64,000 nt of DNA. Origin: Ruegeria halocynthiae (lineage in GTDB: Bacteria > Pseudomonadota > Alphaproteobacteria > Rhodobacterales > Rhodobacteraceae). Below the pieces are notes generated by a model. It did no database searches. It worked only from the letters and a program-made list of their open reading frames with translations, and had not been told where the DNA came from. This document shows positions 43,998 through 53,392 of this stretch, piece by piece. Both the position numbers and the translations under genes were made by a program. Numbering within the stretch: position 1 is the first letter of the stretch; each line of letters begins with the position of its first letter. Location: the NCBI RefSeq assembly GCF_900106805.1, contig NZ_FNNP01000011.1, forward strand, positions 1 through 64,000, given 5' to 3'.

Positions 43998-45058
43998 GCG
44001 GCCACATCTTCCGGTACGCGTCGCATCAGCGGCGCAACATGTTTGGCGATAGTCGCTGGCGACCAAAGGTCTTCGCGCGACAAAATCGGGCGGCTGGTTA
44101 CTTCTGCGGCTTCGGTGGCGGCCAATGGGGAACAACTGACCATTCCGGATATTGCAAACGGGTTGAGCCCTTCTTTTTCAAGAACGGTCACGCCACCCAG
44201 CGCGCTCAGTGCATCAGGTGCAGCGAACAGGATACCGTCCAACCGATCCCGTATGCGCGAGGAGCGCAAGATGGCCCGCGTTTCCTGCTGAAACACACCA
44301 TCGGCGATCTCAACCACCACGATTTCGGCACCACGCGATGCTGCTGTTGCAACCAACGTATCAAAGCCGGCTTCAATCGTTTCAAGTGGCATCCGATATG
44401 TTGTGGCCATTCCGACATCCGTAAAGTCGAGCGCCGGAGCGCCCCCGTCCTCGAAGCTGTTGAAATCGCCAAAGGCTCCGGTCCCGGTCGCCTTGACACC
44501 TGCGACGGAGTAACCCGAACGCATAAGGCCATGACCAAGGCTTGATGCTGCTGTTGTTTTCCCAGAATTCATTGAAGCCCCGAAAACGCCAATGACCGTG
44601 ACTTGCTCATTGTTCGGCAGGGAAGGTAGGGCATAGTCGGACACATTAATCACGCGACCAGAAGCATTGGTCAAAAGGCCGATAGGCTTCAACCGTGTTG
44701 GATCATCCATGCGTGTATGCGCTGCATCGACTCGGCCAGCAACACCGCCACCTGCGACCAGATCGATAAGATCATCATCAATCACCGCACTGGCAAGAAA
44801 CTGATCCGGTGCGTAGCGGTCGCCCAGACAAAGCACGACGTAATCGCCGGGATAGCTGACCGAAGCACGACGCTCGGCCAATTGGATTTTCTTGTGATGA
44901 CCGATCTCGGCGATCTCACAAAGGATTAAGTCCCCTGCTTTTGCGGTGCCCATCTGGGTGGTTTGTCCGCGCACATCGGACCGGGTTACTCTGCGGGTGG
45001 TAAATGCCCATTTTGCGATTTCGCAAGCGACAGGAGTGGTTAGGTGAAACTTTGTCAT
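43994..45058 (-). CDS. P-loop NTPase of unknown function
   Basis: A 354-residue protein with a Walker A motif GASMNSGKTT at residues 160-169, inside VTVIGVFGASMNSGKTTAAS, and a following GHGLMRSGYSVAGVKATGTG, like the MobB/DUF1611 and Mrp-type SIMIBI NTPases. A Walker B-like VVVEIADGVFQQE lies at about 245-257. The N-terminal 150 residues form an unassigned beta-rich domain. No signal peptide. It is the first gene of the operon with the degenerate ABC protein, kinase and regulator, so it may supply the NTPase activity the ABC protein has lost; this is inference. Start ATG 45058 with AGCTAAG upstream. Confidence 0.72.
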   Translation of the reverse strand: MTKFHLTTPVACEIAKWAFTTRRVTRSDVRGQTTQMGTAKAGDLILCEIAEIGHHKKIQLAERRASVSYPGDYVVLCLGDRYAPDQFLASAVIDDDLIDLVAGGGVAGRVDAAHTRMDDPTRLKPIGLLTNASGRVINVSDYALPSLPNNEQVTVIGVFGASMNSGKTTAASSLGHGLMRSGYSVAGVKATGTGAFGDFNSFEDGGAPALDFTDVGMATTYRMPLETIEAGFDTLVATAASRGAEIVVVEIADGVFQQETRAILRSSRIRDRLDGILFAAPDALSALGGVTVLEKEGLNPFAISGMVSCSPLAATEAAEVTSRPILSREDLWSPATIAKHVAPLMRRVPEDVAA

Positions 45059-45148
45059 GCTTAGCTCCGTGACTGGCTGTTCAATGTAATCGTTTTGCCA
45101 GTGCGACGTGAGAAGAATTGCAAAGTGGAATGAAGGGTTGGCATGCAG

Positions 45149-45170
45149 TCAAATGAACGTCAAATGAACG
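45149..45170. promoter_or_regulatory. two 11-bp direct repeats upstream of the P-loop/ABC/TCS operon
   Basis: TCAAATGAACG occurs twice in perfect tandem (45149-45159, 45160-45170), 91 bases from the operon's start codon. Tandem 11-base half-sites are what OmpR-family dimers bind. A near copy precedes the EF-hand gene. Confidence 0.65.
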
Positions 45171-45274
45171 CGCTTAGTTGGAGCAATGTTTATATGCTGC
45201 GCATACTCAGGCAAATTGAATACCCGATTGCTCACACGCACGGTCATGGAAAGTAACACAGCGGTTGTGTTCGC

Positions 45275-45691
45275 TTAGTCATCATCATCTCCATCATCGT
45301 CGCGATCATCACCACGGTCGTCTCTATCCCGCTCGTCTGATTTGTCATTATCGTTTTCCCGATCTCCATGTTCGCGTCGATCATTTTTTTCACTTTTTCC
45401 GTTATCAACCCCACGGCGCAATTCGATGATCGTGATGCGATCGTCTCTGTTGTCATCAATATCATCAAGAAGCCTTCGCGCGCCGGATTCTCCAAATGCG
45501 GCGGTAAGCTCATTTAAACTCAAGACCCCATCTGCGTTCGTATCAACAGACCGGAAACTAGCTGTTTGTGCTGTGGCGCTATTGAATTGGCCGAGACCAA
45601 CAACGAATGTGAATGCCAAAACCAGAACGCACTTCGCGCTGGAGGATGCCCTTGACCTGCGTCGCGCCGTAATACTCCTGGTCTTGGACAC
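45275..45691 (-). CDS. EF-hand protein with Asp-rich tail
   Basis: A 138-residue secreted protein. After a basic N-terminus there is a hydrophobic signal segment (VLVLAFTFVVGL) ending near SATAQ. Two EF-hand loops follow: DTNADGVLSLNEL and DDNRDDRITIIEL, both with ligands at positions 1, 3, 5 and 12. The last 45 residues are nearly all Asp, Arg, Glu, Lys and Asn (DRDDRGDDRDDDGDDDD). It should bind calcium outside the cytoplasm. Start GTG 45691 has AAAGGA upstream; a TTG at 45739 is also in frame. It lies upstream of, and on the same strand as, the NTPase-ABC-TCS operon. Confidence 0.72.
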   Translation of the reverse strand: MSKTRSITARRRSRASSSAKCVLVLAFTFVVGLGQFNSATAQTASFRSVDTNADGVLSLNELTAAFGESGARRLLDDIDDNRDDRITIIELRRGVDNGKSEKNDRREHGDRENDNDKSDERDRDDRGDDRDDDGDDDD

Positions 45692-45785
45692 ATTTGATCC
45701 TTTGGTCGTCGGTTGCTTCGGTGAAACAACACTCTTCAATTCCAGTAGGACAATATGGCTGTCAGAGATGAAGCCGACCTAATTT

Positions 45786-45807
45786 GAAAATGAACGTCAG
45801 ATGAACG
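45786..45807. promoter_or_regulatory. two 11-bp direct repeats upstream of the EF-hand gene
   Basis: GAAAATGAACG (45786-45796) and TCAGATGAACG (45797-45807) repeat the pattern found at 45149-45170 and lie 95 bases upstream of the GTG at 45691, nearly the same distance as in the operon. Shared regulation is likely. Confidence 0.6.
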
Positions 45808-46234
45808 CCACCAGTTGCACGGAAACGCGAATTGGCCAAAGACATCGAAGCAACCCAAGACCAAGCACTGGTTTCCAAGGCAAAATCTAGCAGTTACAGT
45901 GTTTTCAGGTTTCTGCCGGCAACAATATACAACAGATGTTCGGCCCTTATGGTTGGCGGTTACAATTCTGTCGCTTGAATAATTGGGTTCGATTACCGCT
46001 GGTCTCATGTCGGATGGCGATCATCTTCGAGGCCCCGGGTCTTGCGAAATACTTGAGTGCGATGCTGTCGCAAAGCGAGCAACCTCACCAAGAAAGTCGA
46101 ATGTCGCTCCATAGAGGGATGACTATGTCTGAAAAACAGTTCGTGCGGCTGTTCGGCGAAGTGTGGAGTGTGTGGGGCGCTTTGGACCATCCTGATTAGA
46201 AGCGCGGGGCACACAACACGCCCCGCACCAGTCT
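45808..46234. other. spacer, no supported gene
   Basis: About 430 bases. A tiny plus frame MSEKQFVRLFGEVWSVWGAL... ending at 46199 has GAGGGATG upstream but is only about 24 codons and unrecognised; it could be a fragment or a microprotein. Confidence 0.35.
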
Positions 46235-46411
46235 CTAACGACTGCCCGCTTTTCCGGGCATGTTCATCCTTTTGGCCGCACGCGGTGGTGTCTTCACACG
46301 CAGATCGCGCTGCGGCTTGGCTTTGGCCTTTACTAACTTAGCGGATTTCGGTGTGTCCTCCACAGCAGGAAGGGTCCGCCCGAAGGTGGATTTCGGTGGT
46401 TTGAAGGGCAT
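46235..46411 (-). CDS. small basic hypothetical protein, 58 residues
   Basis: A lysine/arginine/proline-rich peptide: MPFKPPKSTFGRTLPAVEDT, then SAKLVKAKAKPQRDLRV and ending RAAKRMNMPGKAGSR. TGAGG lies six bases before ATG 46411. Composition suggests nucleic-acid binding, but no family is recognised. The frame is open upstream to 46471 without support. Confidence 0.45.
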   Translation of the reverse strand: MPFKPPKSTFGRTLPAVEDTPKSAKLVKAKAKPQRDLRVKTPPRAAKRMNMPGKAGSR

Positions 46412-46801
46412 GATGCACCTCATAACAAAAGGAAGCTGAAGTCGCGCAGATGCTCGACTGCGAACGCCCACGATGGGCTAGCGCCGTATGTCCATTGTCA
46501 GAGTCCTCCGCAGGAGCGTTTCAATGCGCATTCTGCCATATCAAGGTCAGCGCGCGGCGGGATCATAAAGTATGCTGGTCCATTGTTAGAATCTCCTCTG
46601 CGAATGTTGGGAGCGTCTCAGACAAGGGAGCATCTGTCAAACCTGCTCAATGAACGGCAGCAGTTGTTGGTAGGCAGTTGGATGTGGATAAAGCTGCCTC
46701 AGATGATTTCACGTGAATTTCTGCTATTTTACAAAGGAACAGTCGTCACTGAGAAATGATGGCAGACCCGCCGCGACCGACAACCCGGAAAGACACGCTC
46801 C
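46412..46801. other. spacer with an imperfect internal repeat
   Basis: About 390 bases with no gene. The phrase TCCATTGTCAGAGTC (about 46491) recurs as TCCATTGTTAGAATC (about 46582), each followed by CCTC-rich text and GGAGCGT. Probably part of the promoter region of the desaturase gene. Confidence 0.35.
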
Positions 46802-47683
46802 ATGTCCGACACCATCCTCGCAGCTGAGCCGACCATCCGCCTTGTGGCCTTTCTGGGCATTCTGGCGGTCATGGCGCAATGGGAAGTTGCAGCACCCCGG
46901 CGCAGACGGGATATTCCGCGCGTTGTGCGTTGGACAAATAATCTTGCGCTCGTTGTGCTCGACACCGCGATCCTGCGGCTGACCTTTCCGATCCTCGCAG
47001 TTGGTCTTGCGGTGATGGCCGAGGACCGCGGATGGGGGCTCTTCAACAACATAGATGTACCGGTTTGGGTTGCCATAGCGGTCTCAATGCTGCTTCTCGA
47101 TCTTGCGATCTACCTTCAGCACGTGATGTTCCACGCCGTGCCGGGGCTATGGCGGCTGCACCGGATGCATCACGCCGATCTTGATTTCGACGCGACCACA
47201 GGCTTGCGGTTCCACCCGGTAGAAATCCTCATCTCGATGGGGATCAAGCTGGCGGTCGTTGCAGCTTTGGGTCCCCCCGCTGTCGCCGTGCTCTTGTTCG
47301 AGGTCATCTTGAACGCGACGGCGCTTTTCAATCACGCCAACATTGATCTTCCGCGGCCGGTAGATCGTTTCCTCAGATGGATCATCGTCACCCCGGACAT
47401 GCACCGAGTGCACCATTCCATTGATCCACGCGAAACCAACTCGAACTTCGGCTTTAATCTACCGTGGTGGGATCGGCTTCTGGGGACTTACGTCGCGCAG
47501 CCTGCGAAAGGGCACAAGGGTATGATGATCGGCATTAAGCAGTTTCGCACGCGTCGCGACCTCTGGCTCGACCGGATGTTGATTCAACCCTTTCTCGGCC
47601 CGGCGAGTGGAGGTGCGCTTGACGCCCGCAGCAATCGGAAGCGATCTTCATCCATCTCATCCAAGCCGGGCGCTGACAAATAG
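46802..47683 (+). CDS. fatty-acid hydroxylase/sterol desaturase family protein
   Basis: A 293-residue di-iron membrane enzyme. The eight-His pattern is present: HVMFH (about residues 108-112), HRMHH (about 121-125), and HRVHHSIDPRE (about 201), with FNHANID between them. Four or five membrane segments surround the motifs. Members hydroxylate or desaturate fatty acids, sterols or carotenoids using oxygen; substrate not deducible here. The C-terminal 40 residues are basic and variable. It has GGAAAGA upstream of ATG 46802 and no operon partner. Confidence 0.85.
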   Translation: MSDTILAAEPTIRLVAFLGILAVMAQWEVAAPRRRRDIPRVVRWTNNLALVVLDTAILRLTFPILAVGLAVMAEDRGWGLFNNIDVPVWVAIAVSMLLLDLAIYLQHVMFHAVPGLWRLHRMHHADLDFDATTGLRFHPVEILISMGIKLAVVAALGPPAVAVLLFEVILNATALFNHANIDLPRPVDRFLRWIIVTPDMHRVHHSIDPRETNSNFGFNLPWWDRLLGTYVAQPAKGHKGMMIGIKQFRTRRDLWLDRMLIQPFLGPASGGALDARSNRKRSSSISSKPGADK

Positions 47684-48031
47684 ATCAAAAGCCGTGAACC
47701 AATGATCTTTTGCGTGGTCCTCAGCCATTTGTGCAAGATGCAGCACAAGTGACTTTGGGCTCATTCGTTGAATCCGCCGCGCCACGCGCTAACGGGGGCT
47801 TAGTTGAAAGCTCTTGCAGTAAGATTTCGCCCGTGCCGCAATGGACCCCTATCACGGGGCAGCCCTATGTCAGACTGTGAATGACCACCTTCCCGGTGGG
47901 CCTCACATCAATGTCAAAGTGACGCACCTGAGTTACATCTAAGATCGCTGGCGGCACAAAGCACACCCAATTGTCGTGACCAGGGCGCCTGACGCTTTTG
48001 GACATTTGTTGTTGGCTTTTGGACAATTGCA
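47684..48031. other. spacer, no gene seen
   Basis: About 350 bases between the desaturase and AraC-type genes. No terminator with a T-run could be identified and no gene remnant recognised. Confidence 0.35.
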
Positions 48032-49081
48032 GTGACTATAGGGCGGTGTGTGACGATCAGGGGTGAAGCGAAAGTGCCACGGGTCAGCGCTTACAGACTG
48101 CAAAACGTTGGGCTGCGTTATTCGCAAGAACCTGGCGCGCGCATTCCGTTTCCTGAAGTTCTAGACATGGCGGGGGTACCCATTGATATCGGCGGAAGCC
48201 CCGACGCCACTGTCGAGTTGCTTCATGAGGCGGGTGCGGTTGAAACTGCGTGCCGGGTTTTGGAAGATAAAACCTTTGCGGCGCGTGTGGGGCTATCGGC
48301 GCAAGGTCCCGGGACACTTTTGGCTTACATCGTACGGGCAGCCGAAACGGTGGAAGACGCGCTGGTACTCACGCAGCGCTTCTATGCAATGCAGGACCCT
48401 GACCTGCGGTTAGATGTCGTGGGTGCACCTGATGAGCCCAAGATCACTCTGGAGAGCAGTGTTATCCCGGCGCATCAATACCCTCGCCACCGTGAAATGC
48501 TGATATTCGGTCTATATAAGCGAGTTCAACAAATAACCTCTGGCGGGCTTGCACCGATCTCTGTCGAGTTGGAAACGGACGATGCCGAGCACTGCCGGCT
48601 TCTGGCCGATTTGGCAGCATGTGAAGTCTCAGGCTTTAAATCCGGATACGCCTTGGCTCTGCCCTCAAACGGCATGAGTTTTCGGATACCAACGGCAGGC
48701 CCCACCTTATTGAGGCATTTACGTAGGCACGGGGAAGAACAACTGAAGGCGCAGCCTGATGCAGTCCGCAGTCTGTCCGATCGCATTGTGGAAATGCTTG
48801 GGGAGCGTCTTCCCGGACCGATACCAAACGGCGACGAAATAGCCGGAGAGCTTGGACTAACGCGGCGCACTATGACCCGGCACCTGTCGGCCGAGGGAAC
48901 AAGCTTTAAGTTGCTCTTGGAAGGGGTGTTATGTGACCTGTCCAAGCGGATGCTTCGTAGTGGTGAGGGTGTCGCCCGTGTTGCCTTCATGCTTGGGTTT
49001 GCGGATCAGGCCGCCTTTTCGGTGGCGTTCAAGCGATGGACATGCGAAACGCCCGCCAGGTTCCGTAAAGCTGGCCGCTAA
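48032..49081 (+). CDS. AraC-family regulator with arabinose-binding-like (PF12625) domain
   Basis: A 349-residue regulator. Residues about 25-210 form the effector domain common to ArgR/OruR/VirF-like AraC proteins (FPEVLDMAGVPIDIGGSPDA, AARVGLSAQGPGTLLAYIVR, and YPRHREMLIFGLYKRVQQIT). The C-terminal 100 residues carry the double helix-turn-helix: IPNGDEIAGELGLTRRTMTR and VARVAFMLGFADQAAFSVAF, ending FKRWTCETPARFRK. Regulated genes are not obvious. Several in-frame GTG codons (48032, 48050, 48074) are candidate starts and none has a strong ribosome binding site, so the N-terminus is uncertain. Confidence 0.82.
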   Translation: MTIGRCVTIRGEAKVPRVSAYRLQNVGLRYSQEPGARIPFPEVLDMAGVPIDIGGSPDATVELLHEAGAVETACRVLEDKTFAARVGLSAQGPGTLLAYIVRAAETVEDALVLTQRFYAMQDPDLRLDVVGAPDEPKITLESSVIPAHQYPRHREMLIFGLYKRVQQITSGGLAPISVELETDDAEHCRLLADLAACEVSGFKSGYALALPSNGMSFRIPTAGPTLLRHLRRHGEEQLKAQPDAVRSLSDRIVEMLGERLPGPIPNGDEIAGELGLTRRTMTRHLSAEGTSFKLLLEGVLCDLSKRMLRSGEGVARVAFMLGFADQAAFSVAFKRWTCETPARFRKAGR

Positions 49082-49223
49082 AGGGCTTAGCGTCAGGGGG
49101 CAGAAGATGTCCAAGATCCACAAAACCTTGTCCCGTCTCCAAAAGAAAGCAGGCCATCGGGTCACCTAGTTCATTGGCACACAGCAGCCGCGGTGGTTGC
49201 TGACCCAGAACAAGGATAACCCT

Positions 49224-49517
49224 ATGAAGACCTCGAAGAAGAAACTCTTTATCGCCCCGATCTCCGGCGCACTTCTAATCGCCATGGCAGCCACGGCTCA
49301 GGCCGACTACGTCACCGACAAAGCGATCAAGGGCGCAGTTGTCGGTGCCACGATAGCCGGTATTGCTGGCGAAAACATTGTAGGTGGCGCTGCCGCTGGT
49401 GCCGCAGTTGGCGCCGTGGGTGGTGCGATCCAGAAGGACAACTTCGAAGACGCGCAAGACGAAGCTCAGGAGCGCCGCGACGACTTCAAGGAAGAACACA
49501 AAGACTGGAACGACTAA
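49224..49517 (+). CDS. secreted glycine-zipper protein
   Basis: A 97-residue precursor. The signal peptide is MKTSKKKLFIAPISGALLIA with cleavage near AQA-DY. The mature centre is a glycine-zipper (GAVVGATIAGIAGENIVGGA, then GAAVGAVGGAIQ), which usually inserts into membranes as helical pairs, and the tail is highly charged (DEAQERRDDFKEEHKDWND). ATG 49224 has AAGGATAACCC upstream. Similar proteins belong to osmotically inducible or outer-membrane lipoprotein-like families, but no exact assignment is made. Confidence 0.7.
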   Translation: MKTSKKKLFIAPISGALLIAMAATAQADYVTDKAIKGAVVGATIAGIAGENIVGGAAAGAAVGAVGGAIQKDNFEDAQDEAQERRDDFKEEHKDWND

Positions 49518-49559
49518 AGCTCGACCGCCAACGAAACAGAAATAGGAGAAACACAGCCG

Positions 49560-50215
49560 AACAGACCTGACTGGTCAGCATGCGCTGTTAGCATCCAGAC
49601 GCAGTTTGACTGACCATCCCGCACAGAACTCGCACAGTTTCTGATAGGTTGCCATTCGGCTCGAGAAACGAGCCGGGTGGCAACTTTGTTTTGGGTACTT
49701 GAACACAACGCGCGCCCTGACCGAGCGCATTTCAAATGCCACTTCCAATCTTGCCCATCTCGACTCGGGTTTTGTCTAGAACCCAAACGAACTGAGACGG
49801 GTGCTGACCTTGAATCTTGCTCATCAGAATGACATTGACGAGCCGGTGGCCTGATGCCCAAAACTCTTATCCGAACTGGTCCGGAACACGGAGGCTGGGC
49901 AGCAGGTTTTCCGCCGTGACCAGATCGAAACCAACATAATCCGATGTCTGCCCTGGAGGGGATTTCTGTCCTCATAAGCTACCCGTGCACGTTGACGAGG
50001 ACGTGGATTTTGGTCGTGAAGCCACTGCGAGAACGGCTGAAGTGATGTTGCGGAGTTGTCCTTTGGCGCCCGCAGCTCGCTTGTGGTCACAAACCTCAGA
50101 GTCGCCGATCGTCTGGAGCACATACGGCACAGTCTCGCCTTCGGTCATCGCCTCTATGATCTCCCCCAATAACGCTACCAGAGTCCAACGCCGAAACTGG
50201 CGGTAGACACTTGAC
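49560..50215 (-). pseudogene. IS5-family transposase, heavily decayed
   Basis: Reading minus from about 50215: VYRQFRRWTLVALLGEIIEA then AAGAKGQLRN, and in a shifted frame SRSGFTTKIHVLVNVHG, then MRTEI. These are the middle and DDE portion of IS5-type transposases (usual forms AAGAKGGxxxQALGRSRGGFTTKIHxxxxxxGLPxxxxxT). Beyond 49900 similarity fades, with a possible end near 49560. Several frameshifts. No clear terminal repeats. Confidence 0.5.
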
Positions 50216-50612
50216 TATTTGTCAGACTCTGCCGGCAGGTCCGCCATGGGGTTCCTGTTCGCGCAATCCAGAAAATACTTTCTAAAACATGGCGGTGGCC
50301 GGTATACTAACGTCGCTTTGGGGCGCGAACGGATAGAATGAAACTCTCAATGAGAACCTAATCTTCGTCCGACCTGAGGTCTAGTGCCAAACTAGTCTGC
50401 ATTGCAGATATCAGCATGAAACATACCCGGCAGACGGTGTGAATCCCTTTTGTCAACACGGCTTAGGCGTTCGACCAAATCATCGAGAGATATCAGCGGT
50501 ACGATCAAGATCATTCGGAGTTCAGGAATTTAACGGACCATATATTCCATTAACATAATGAATAAATGGTCTAGGCTGCTCGACGGCTGAATCGGAATCT
50601 AAGGAGAAAAGC
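50216..50612. other. spacer upstream of the AsmA gene
   Basis: About 400 bases with no gene. The right part (50520-50600) is AT-rich and likely contains the asmA-like promoter. Confidence 0.35.
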
Positions 50613-53255
50613 GTGCGATACCTAGCAAAAGGTGTATTGATTTGTTGTGCTGTCGCGGTTTTCGCGGTTTGGCTATTACTGTCTTCTGCGTTGTTTTCTT
50701 CTGTAAGGACAGCTTTCGTTGAAAACCTGATCACCAAGAAACTTGGTCAGGACGTTATAATAGAAGATGAAGTACGTCTGGGCCTTGGTCGGCAACTGCA
50801 GGTATCAGCGACAGGGCTGGTATTGCCCGGTCTGCCGCATGCTGATGTGAACCTGGCGGCAATCGACAAGCTTGAGTTCGCAGTTTCCGCGCGCGACCTC
50901 TGGAACAGTAAACTATCGCTGAGCAACCTTTCTGTCTCGGGTGTTCACCTGAACCTGATCACAGGCAAAGACGGCGTTGGAAACTGGCAGTCCAGTTCCC
51001 AAACTGATGTTGAAGCCGGGAAGCCTGAAAAAGCCCCAAAACTGTCTGTGGCAGGCATTCTAACTGACCACAAAATTGACCTGACCGACATTACCATTCT
51101 TTATCAGAGCGACGTAAACGGACTCGAGCTTGATCTGAAAGTTCCTGAATTGCATCTGACGCGTGACAAGGAAGCCGACGTTGCGACCGCAATAGGGACC
51201 GGTTCACTGAACGGACAGAAGTTTGATCTGAACGCGACATTCCCCGTGGAAGACCCGTTTCAAGTGGCGGTGAAATTTGAACAGATTTCGATTGCTGCCA
51301 AGGAAGTCCCGCAGGAGAGCGGGCTGCAAGTGAAGACGACCATAGAGATAGCTGAACTTGGCCAGCTGCTTGATATTCTGAAGCTTAACCGCGTTTTGGA
51401 AGGCTCAGGCAATATTGGCGCAACGTTCAAAACGGTCGACGGCGTTGCCCGGATTAATGACCTAAGTGTATTGGCTGAATTGGATGGCGGGCAGAGCCTC
51501 GCGCTGACCGGACAAATCGGAGAGTTGGGGAACGCCGAAGACGTATCGCTGACAACCCGTATTCGATTGTACCCTGAAGATGCTGAACCAGCCCCAGCCG
51601 CATCGCGGTATGATCTTAAACTTATCGCAGTCGATATGGTTATCGACAGCGTGCCCGAGCAGATTCCGCAGCGGCAAATGGTCATTAAGACCAACGGATT
51701 CACATTGGACACGTCTGGCGAGGGTCCACCTCCGATCAAGTTCTCCGAGCTTTCCAGAACACCAGAAGGCGCCTTACGGGTTGGAAGCATTAATCTGAGA
51801 ATTGGGAACCCCGCTGATCCGTTTATCATTTTGGACGGTTCGGTCGATGACGCGCTGCAGTTACAAGGAATATCAGCAGAAGGTCTAATGGATGTTCCAG
51901 CAAGCAGTTTGATCTCACCAGAACTGTTGGGGCCGGATGATCAACTCGGCAGGTTTTCCGGCGACTTTCATTTGAACGGCGATATCAATCAGCTGTCGCT
52001 GACGAATTTGGATGGTCAGACAAGCGAAACGGACGTCTGGAACCTCAACGTACACGGCACTGTCAAGAATGTACTCAAGTTCGAAAACTTGGATTTGGCA
52101 ATTGATGTCGAAGTTCCATCCGGGGCGGACCTATTAGATGCCCTATCACTTGAACCCGTTGAAACCGGGCAGGTTCGCTTTGAAATAGGACTTGTGAGCG
52201 AAGGCGCCGATTGGAACGCAACTGCCAGTGTCGAGGTTGCCGACTCTGTCCTGAAAATTGTGGCCGATCTTGATGATGCAACAAGTGACCCTGTCTTGCA
52301 GGGTTCCATAGAGAGTGACCTGATCAAGATAGATCAGATCCGAACCATCGTGCAGGCTGCCGCACAGTTGCGGAAGCTGGGCGGCTCAGAGCCGGAGGAG
52401 CAAGAATCTAAGCAAGAAGACGAGGGCGACCAAGGTGCGTTAAGAGATGTGACGCTTAAACCTATCGGGCGTTCCATTCTCTTGTCCGGTATGGATATGG
52501 ATGTCGATATCGACCTTCGCCAAATAGAGGGTGCCAAAGGCATCAGCAGTTTACAGAGCGAACTTACGCTCAACAAAAATGAGCTTAAGGCCGGGCCTTT
52601 GGAGTTCGAATATGGAGGTGCTCATTTCGATGTCAGCGGGCAGATGGATCTTTCGAATGACGCGCATCTGCTAATGTTGACCGGCAAGGCGGGCGGCTGG
52701 CAACTGGATGATATTCTTCACACTCTGAACTTCAAAAAGGGTGCAAGCGGTACGATCTATGCAGATTTTTCGGTGACCGGAGGAACCGATTCACCTAAGC
52801 ACTTTGCCAGCACCATGAGTGGCAACGCCACAGTATCAATGCGTGATGGCTCGATCGAGACCCAGCTTTTAGATCTGGCGGGGCTGGGGGTGCTTCCTTG
52901 GGTGTTTACTAAGGAAAAACAGAAGGTTGCCCCAATCGTATGTTTGCGCGCGCCGATTAGCATCTCCAATGGAAGTATTTCGACGAAGCAAACCACATTG
53001 GAAACAGATCATGTCCAAGTTGTCGTCTTTGGCGGGGTTAACGTGGCAGGCAAGGTTTTGGACTTAAACTTACAGCCCCGCAAGATTGGCGAACCTCTTT
53101 CGAAGAGCCCATGGCCAGTGACGTTAAAGGGCCCGCTAACCAAACCAAAGATCAAGGTCAAAGACGGTCCGAAACGACTGAAACGATCAAATGGTGCGGA
53201 TAAAATGCCGGCAAAAAGAAAACTTTGCGTCCCGGATATTTTGCAACTTCAGTAG
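50613..53255 (+). CDS. AsmA-family envelope protein
   Basis: An 880-residue AsmA-type protein. A single N-terminal membrane anchor (ICCAVAVFAVWLLLSSALF, residues 10-28) is followed by the AsmA N-domain (FVENLITKKLGQDVIIEDEV) and long periplasmic beta-rich repeats; the C-terminal AsmA_2 domain includes GTIYADFSVTGGTDSPKHFA, MSGNATVSMRDGSIE and ends with GPLTKPKIKVKDG. AsmA-like proteins form a bridge-like groove thought to move phospholipids to the outer membrane. An acidic insert at about 588-605 (EEQESKQEDEGDQ) is less conserved. GTG start with AAGGAG upstream. Confidence 0.85.
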   Translation: MRYLAKGVLICCAVAVFAVWLLLSSALFSSVRTAFVENLITKKLGQDVIIEDEVRLGLGRQLQVSATGLVLPGLPHADVNLAAIDKLEFAVSARDLWNSKLSLSNLSVSGVHLNLITGKDGVGNWQSSSQTDVEAGKPEKAPKLSVAGILTDHKIDLTDITILYQSDVNGLELDLKVPELHLTRDKEADVATAIGTGSLNGQKFDLNATFPVEDPFQVAVKFEQISIAAKEVPQESGLQVKTTIEIAELGQLLDILKLNRVLEGSGNIGATFKTVDGVARINDLSVLAELDGGQSLALTGQIGELGNAEDVSLTTRIRLYPEDAEPAPAASRYDLKLIAVDMVIDSVPEQIPQRQMVIKTNGFTLDTSGEGPPPIKFSELSRTPEGALRVGSINLRIGNPADPFIILDGSVDDALQLQGISAEGLMDVPASSLISPELLGPDDQLGRFSGDFHLNGDINQLSLTNLDGQTSETDVWNLNVHGTVKNVLKFENLDLAIDVEVPSGADLLDALSLEPVETGQVRFEIGLVSEGADWNATASVEVADSVLKIVADLDDATSDPVLQGSIESDLIKIDQIRTIVQAAAQLRKLGGSEPEEQESKQEDEGDQGALRDVTLKPIGRSILLSGMDMDVDIDLRQIEGAKGISSLQSELTLNKNELKAGPLEFEYGGAHFDVSGQMDLSNDAHLLMLTGKAGGWQLDDILHTLNFKKGASGTIYADFSVTGGTDSPKHFASTMSGNATVSMRDGSIETQLLDLAGLGVLPWVFTKEKQKVAPIVCLRAPISISNGSISTKQTTLETDHVQVVVFGGVNVAGKVLDLNLQPRKIGEPLSKSPWPVTLKGPLTKPKIKVKDGPKRLKRSNGADKMPAKRKLCVPDILQLQ

Positions 53256-53392
53256 TGGCGGGGGCAGTCGGTTCAAGAACAAATCGAGAGTTCAAGAAAT
53301 CTGACTATGCTTCCGGGAAACGTTTTCTGCTTTGGGCTCGGCGCTGTCAGACAAATTCGAACCAGTCTCACCTAGTCCAATACAGCTGGGAT

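Noticed and set aside
43994..45058. Assignment of the P-loop gene as MobB
   Set aside because: Only the Walker A neighbourhood is similar; the N-terminal domain and context do not fit molybdenum cofactor synthesis.
46100..46199. Microprotein MSEKQFVRLFGEVWSVWGAL...
   Set aside because: Has a possible ribosome binding site but too short and unrecognised to call as a gene; mentioned in the spacer entry.
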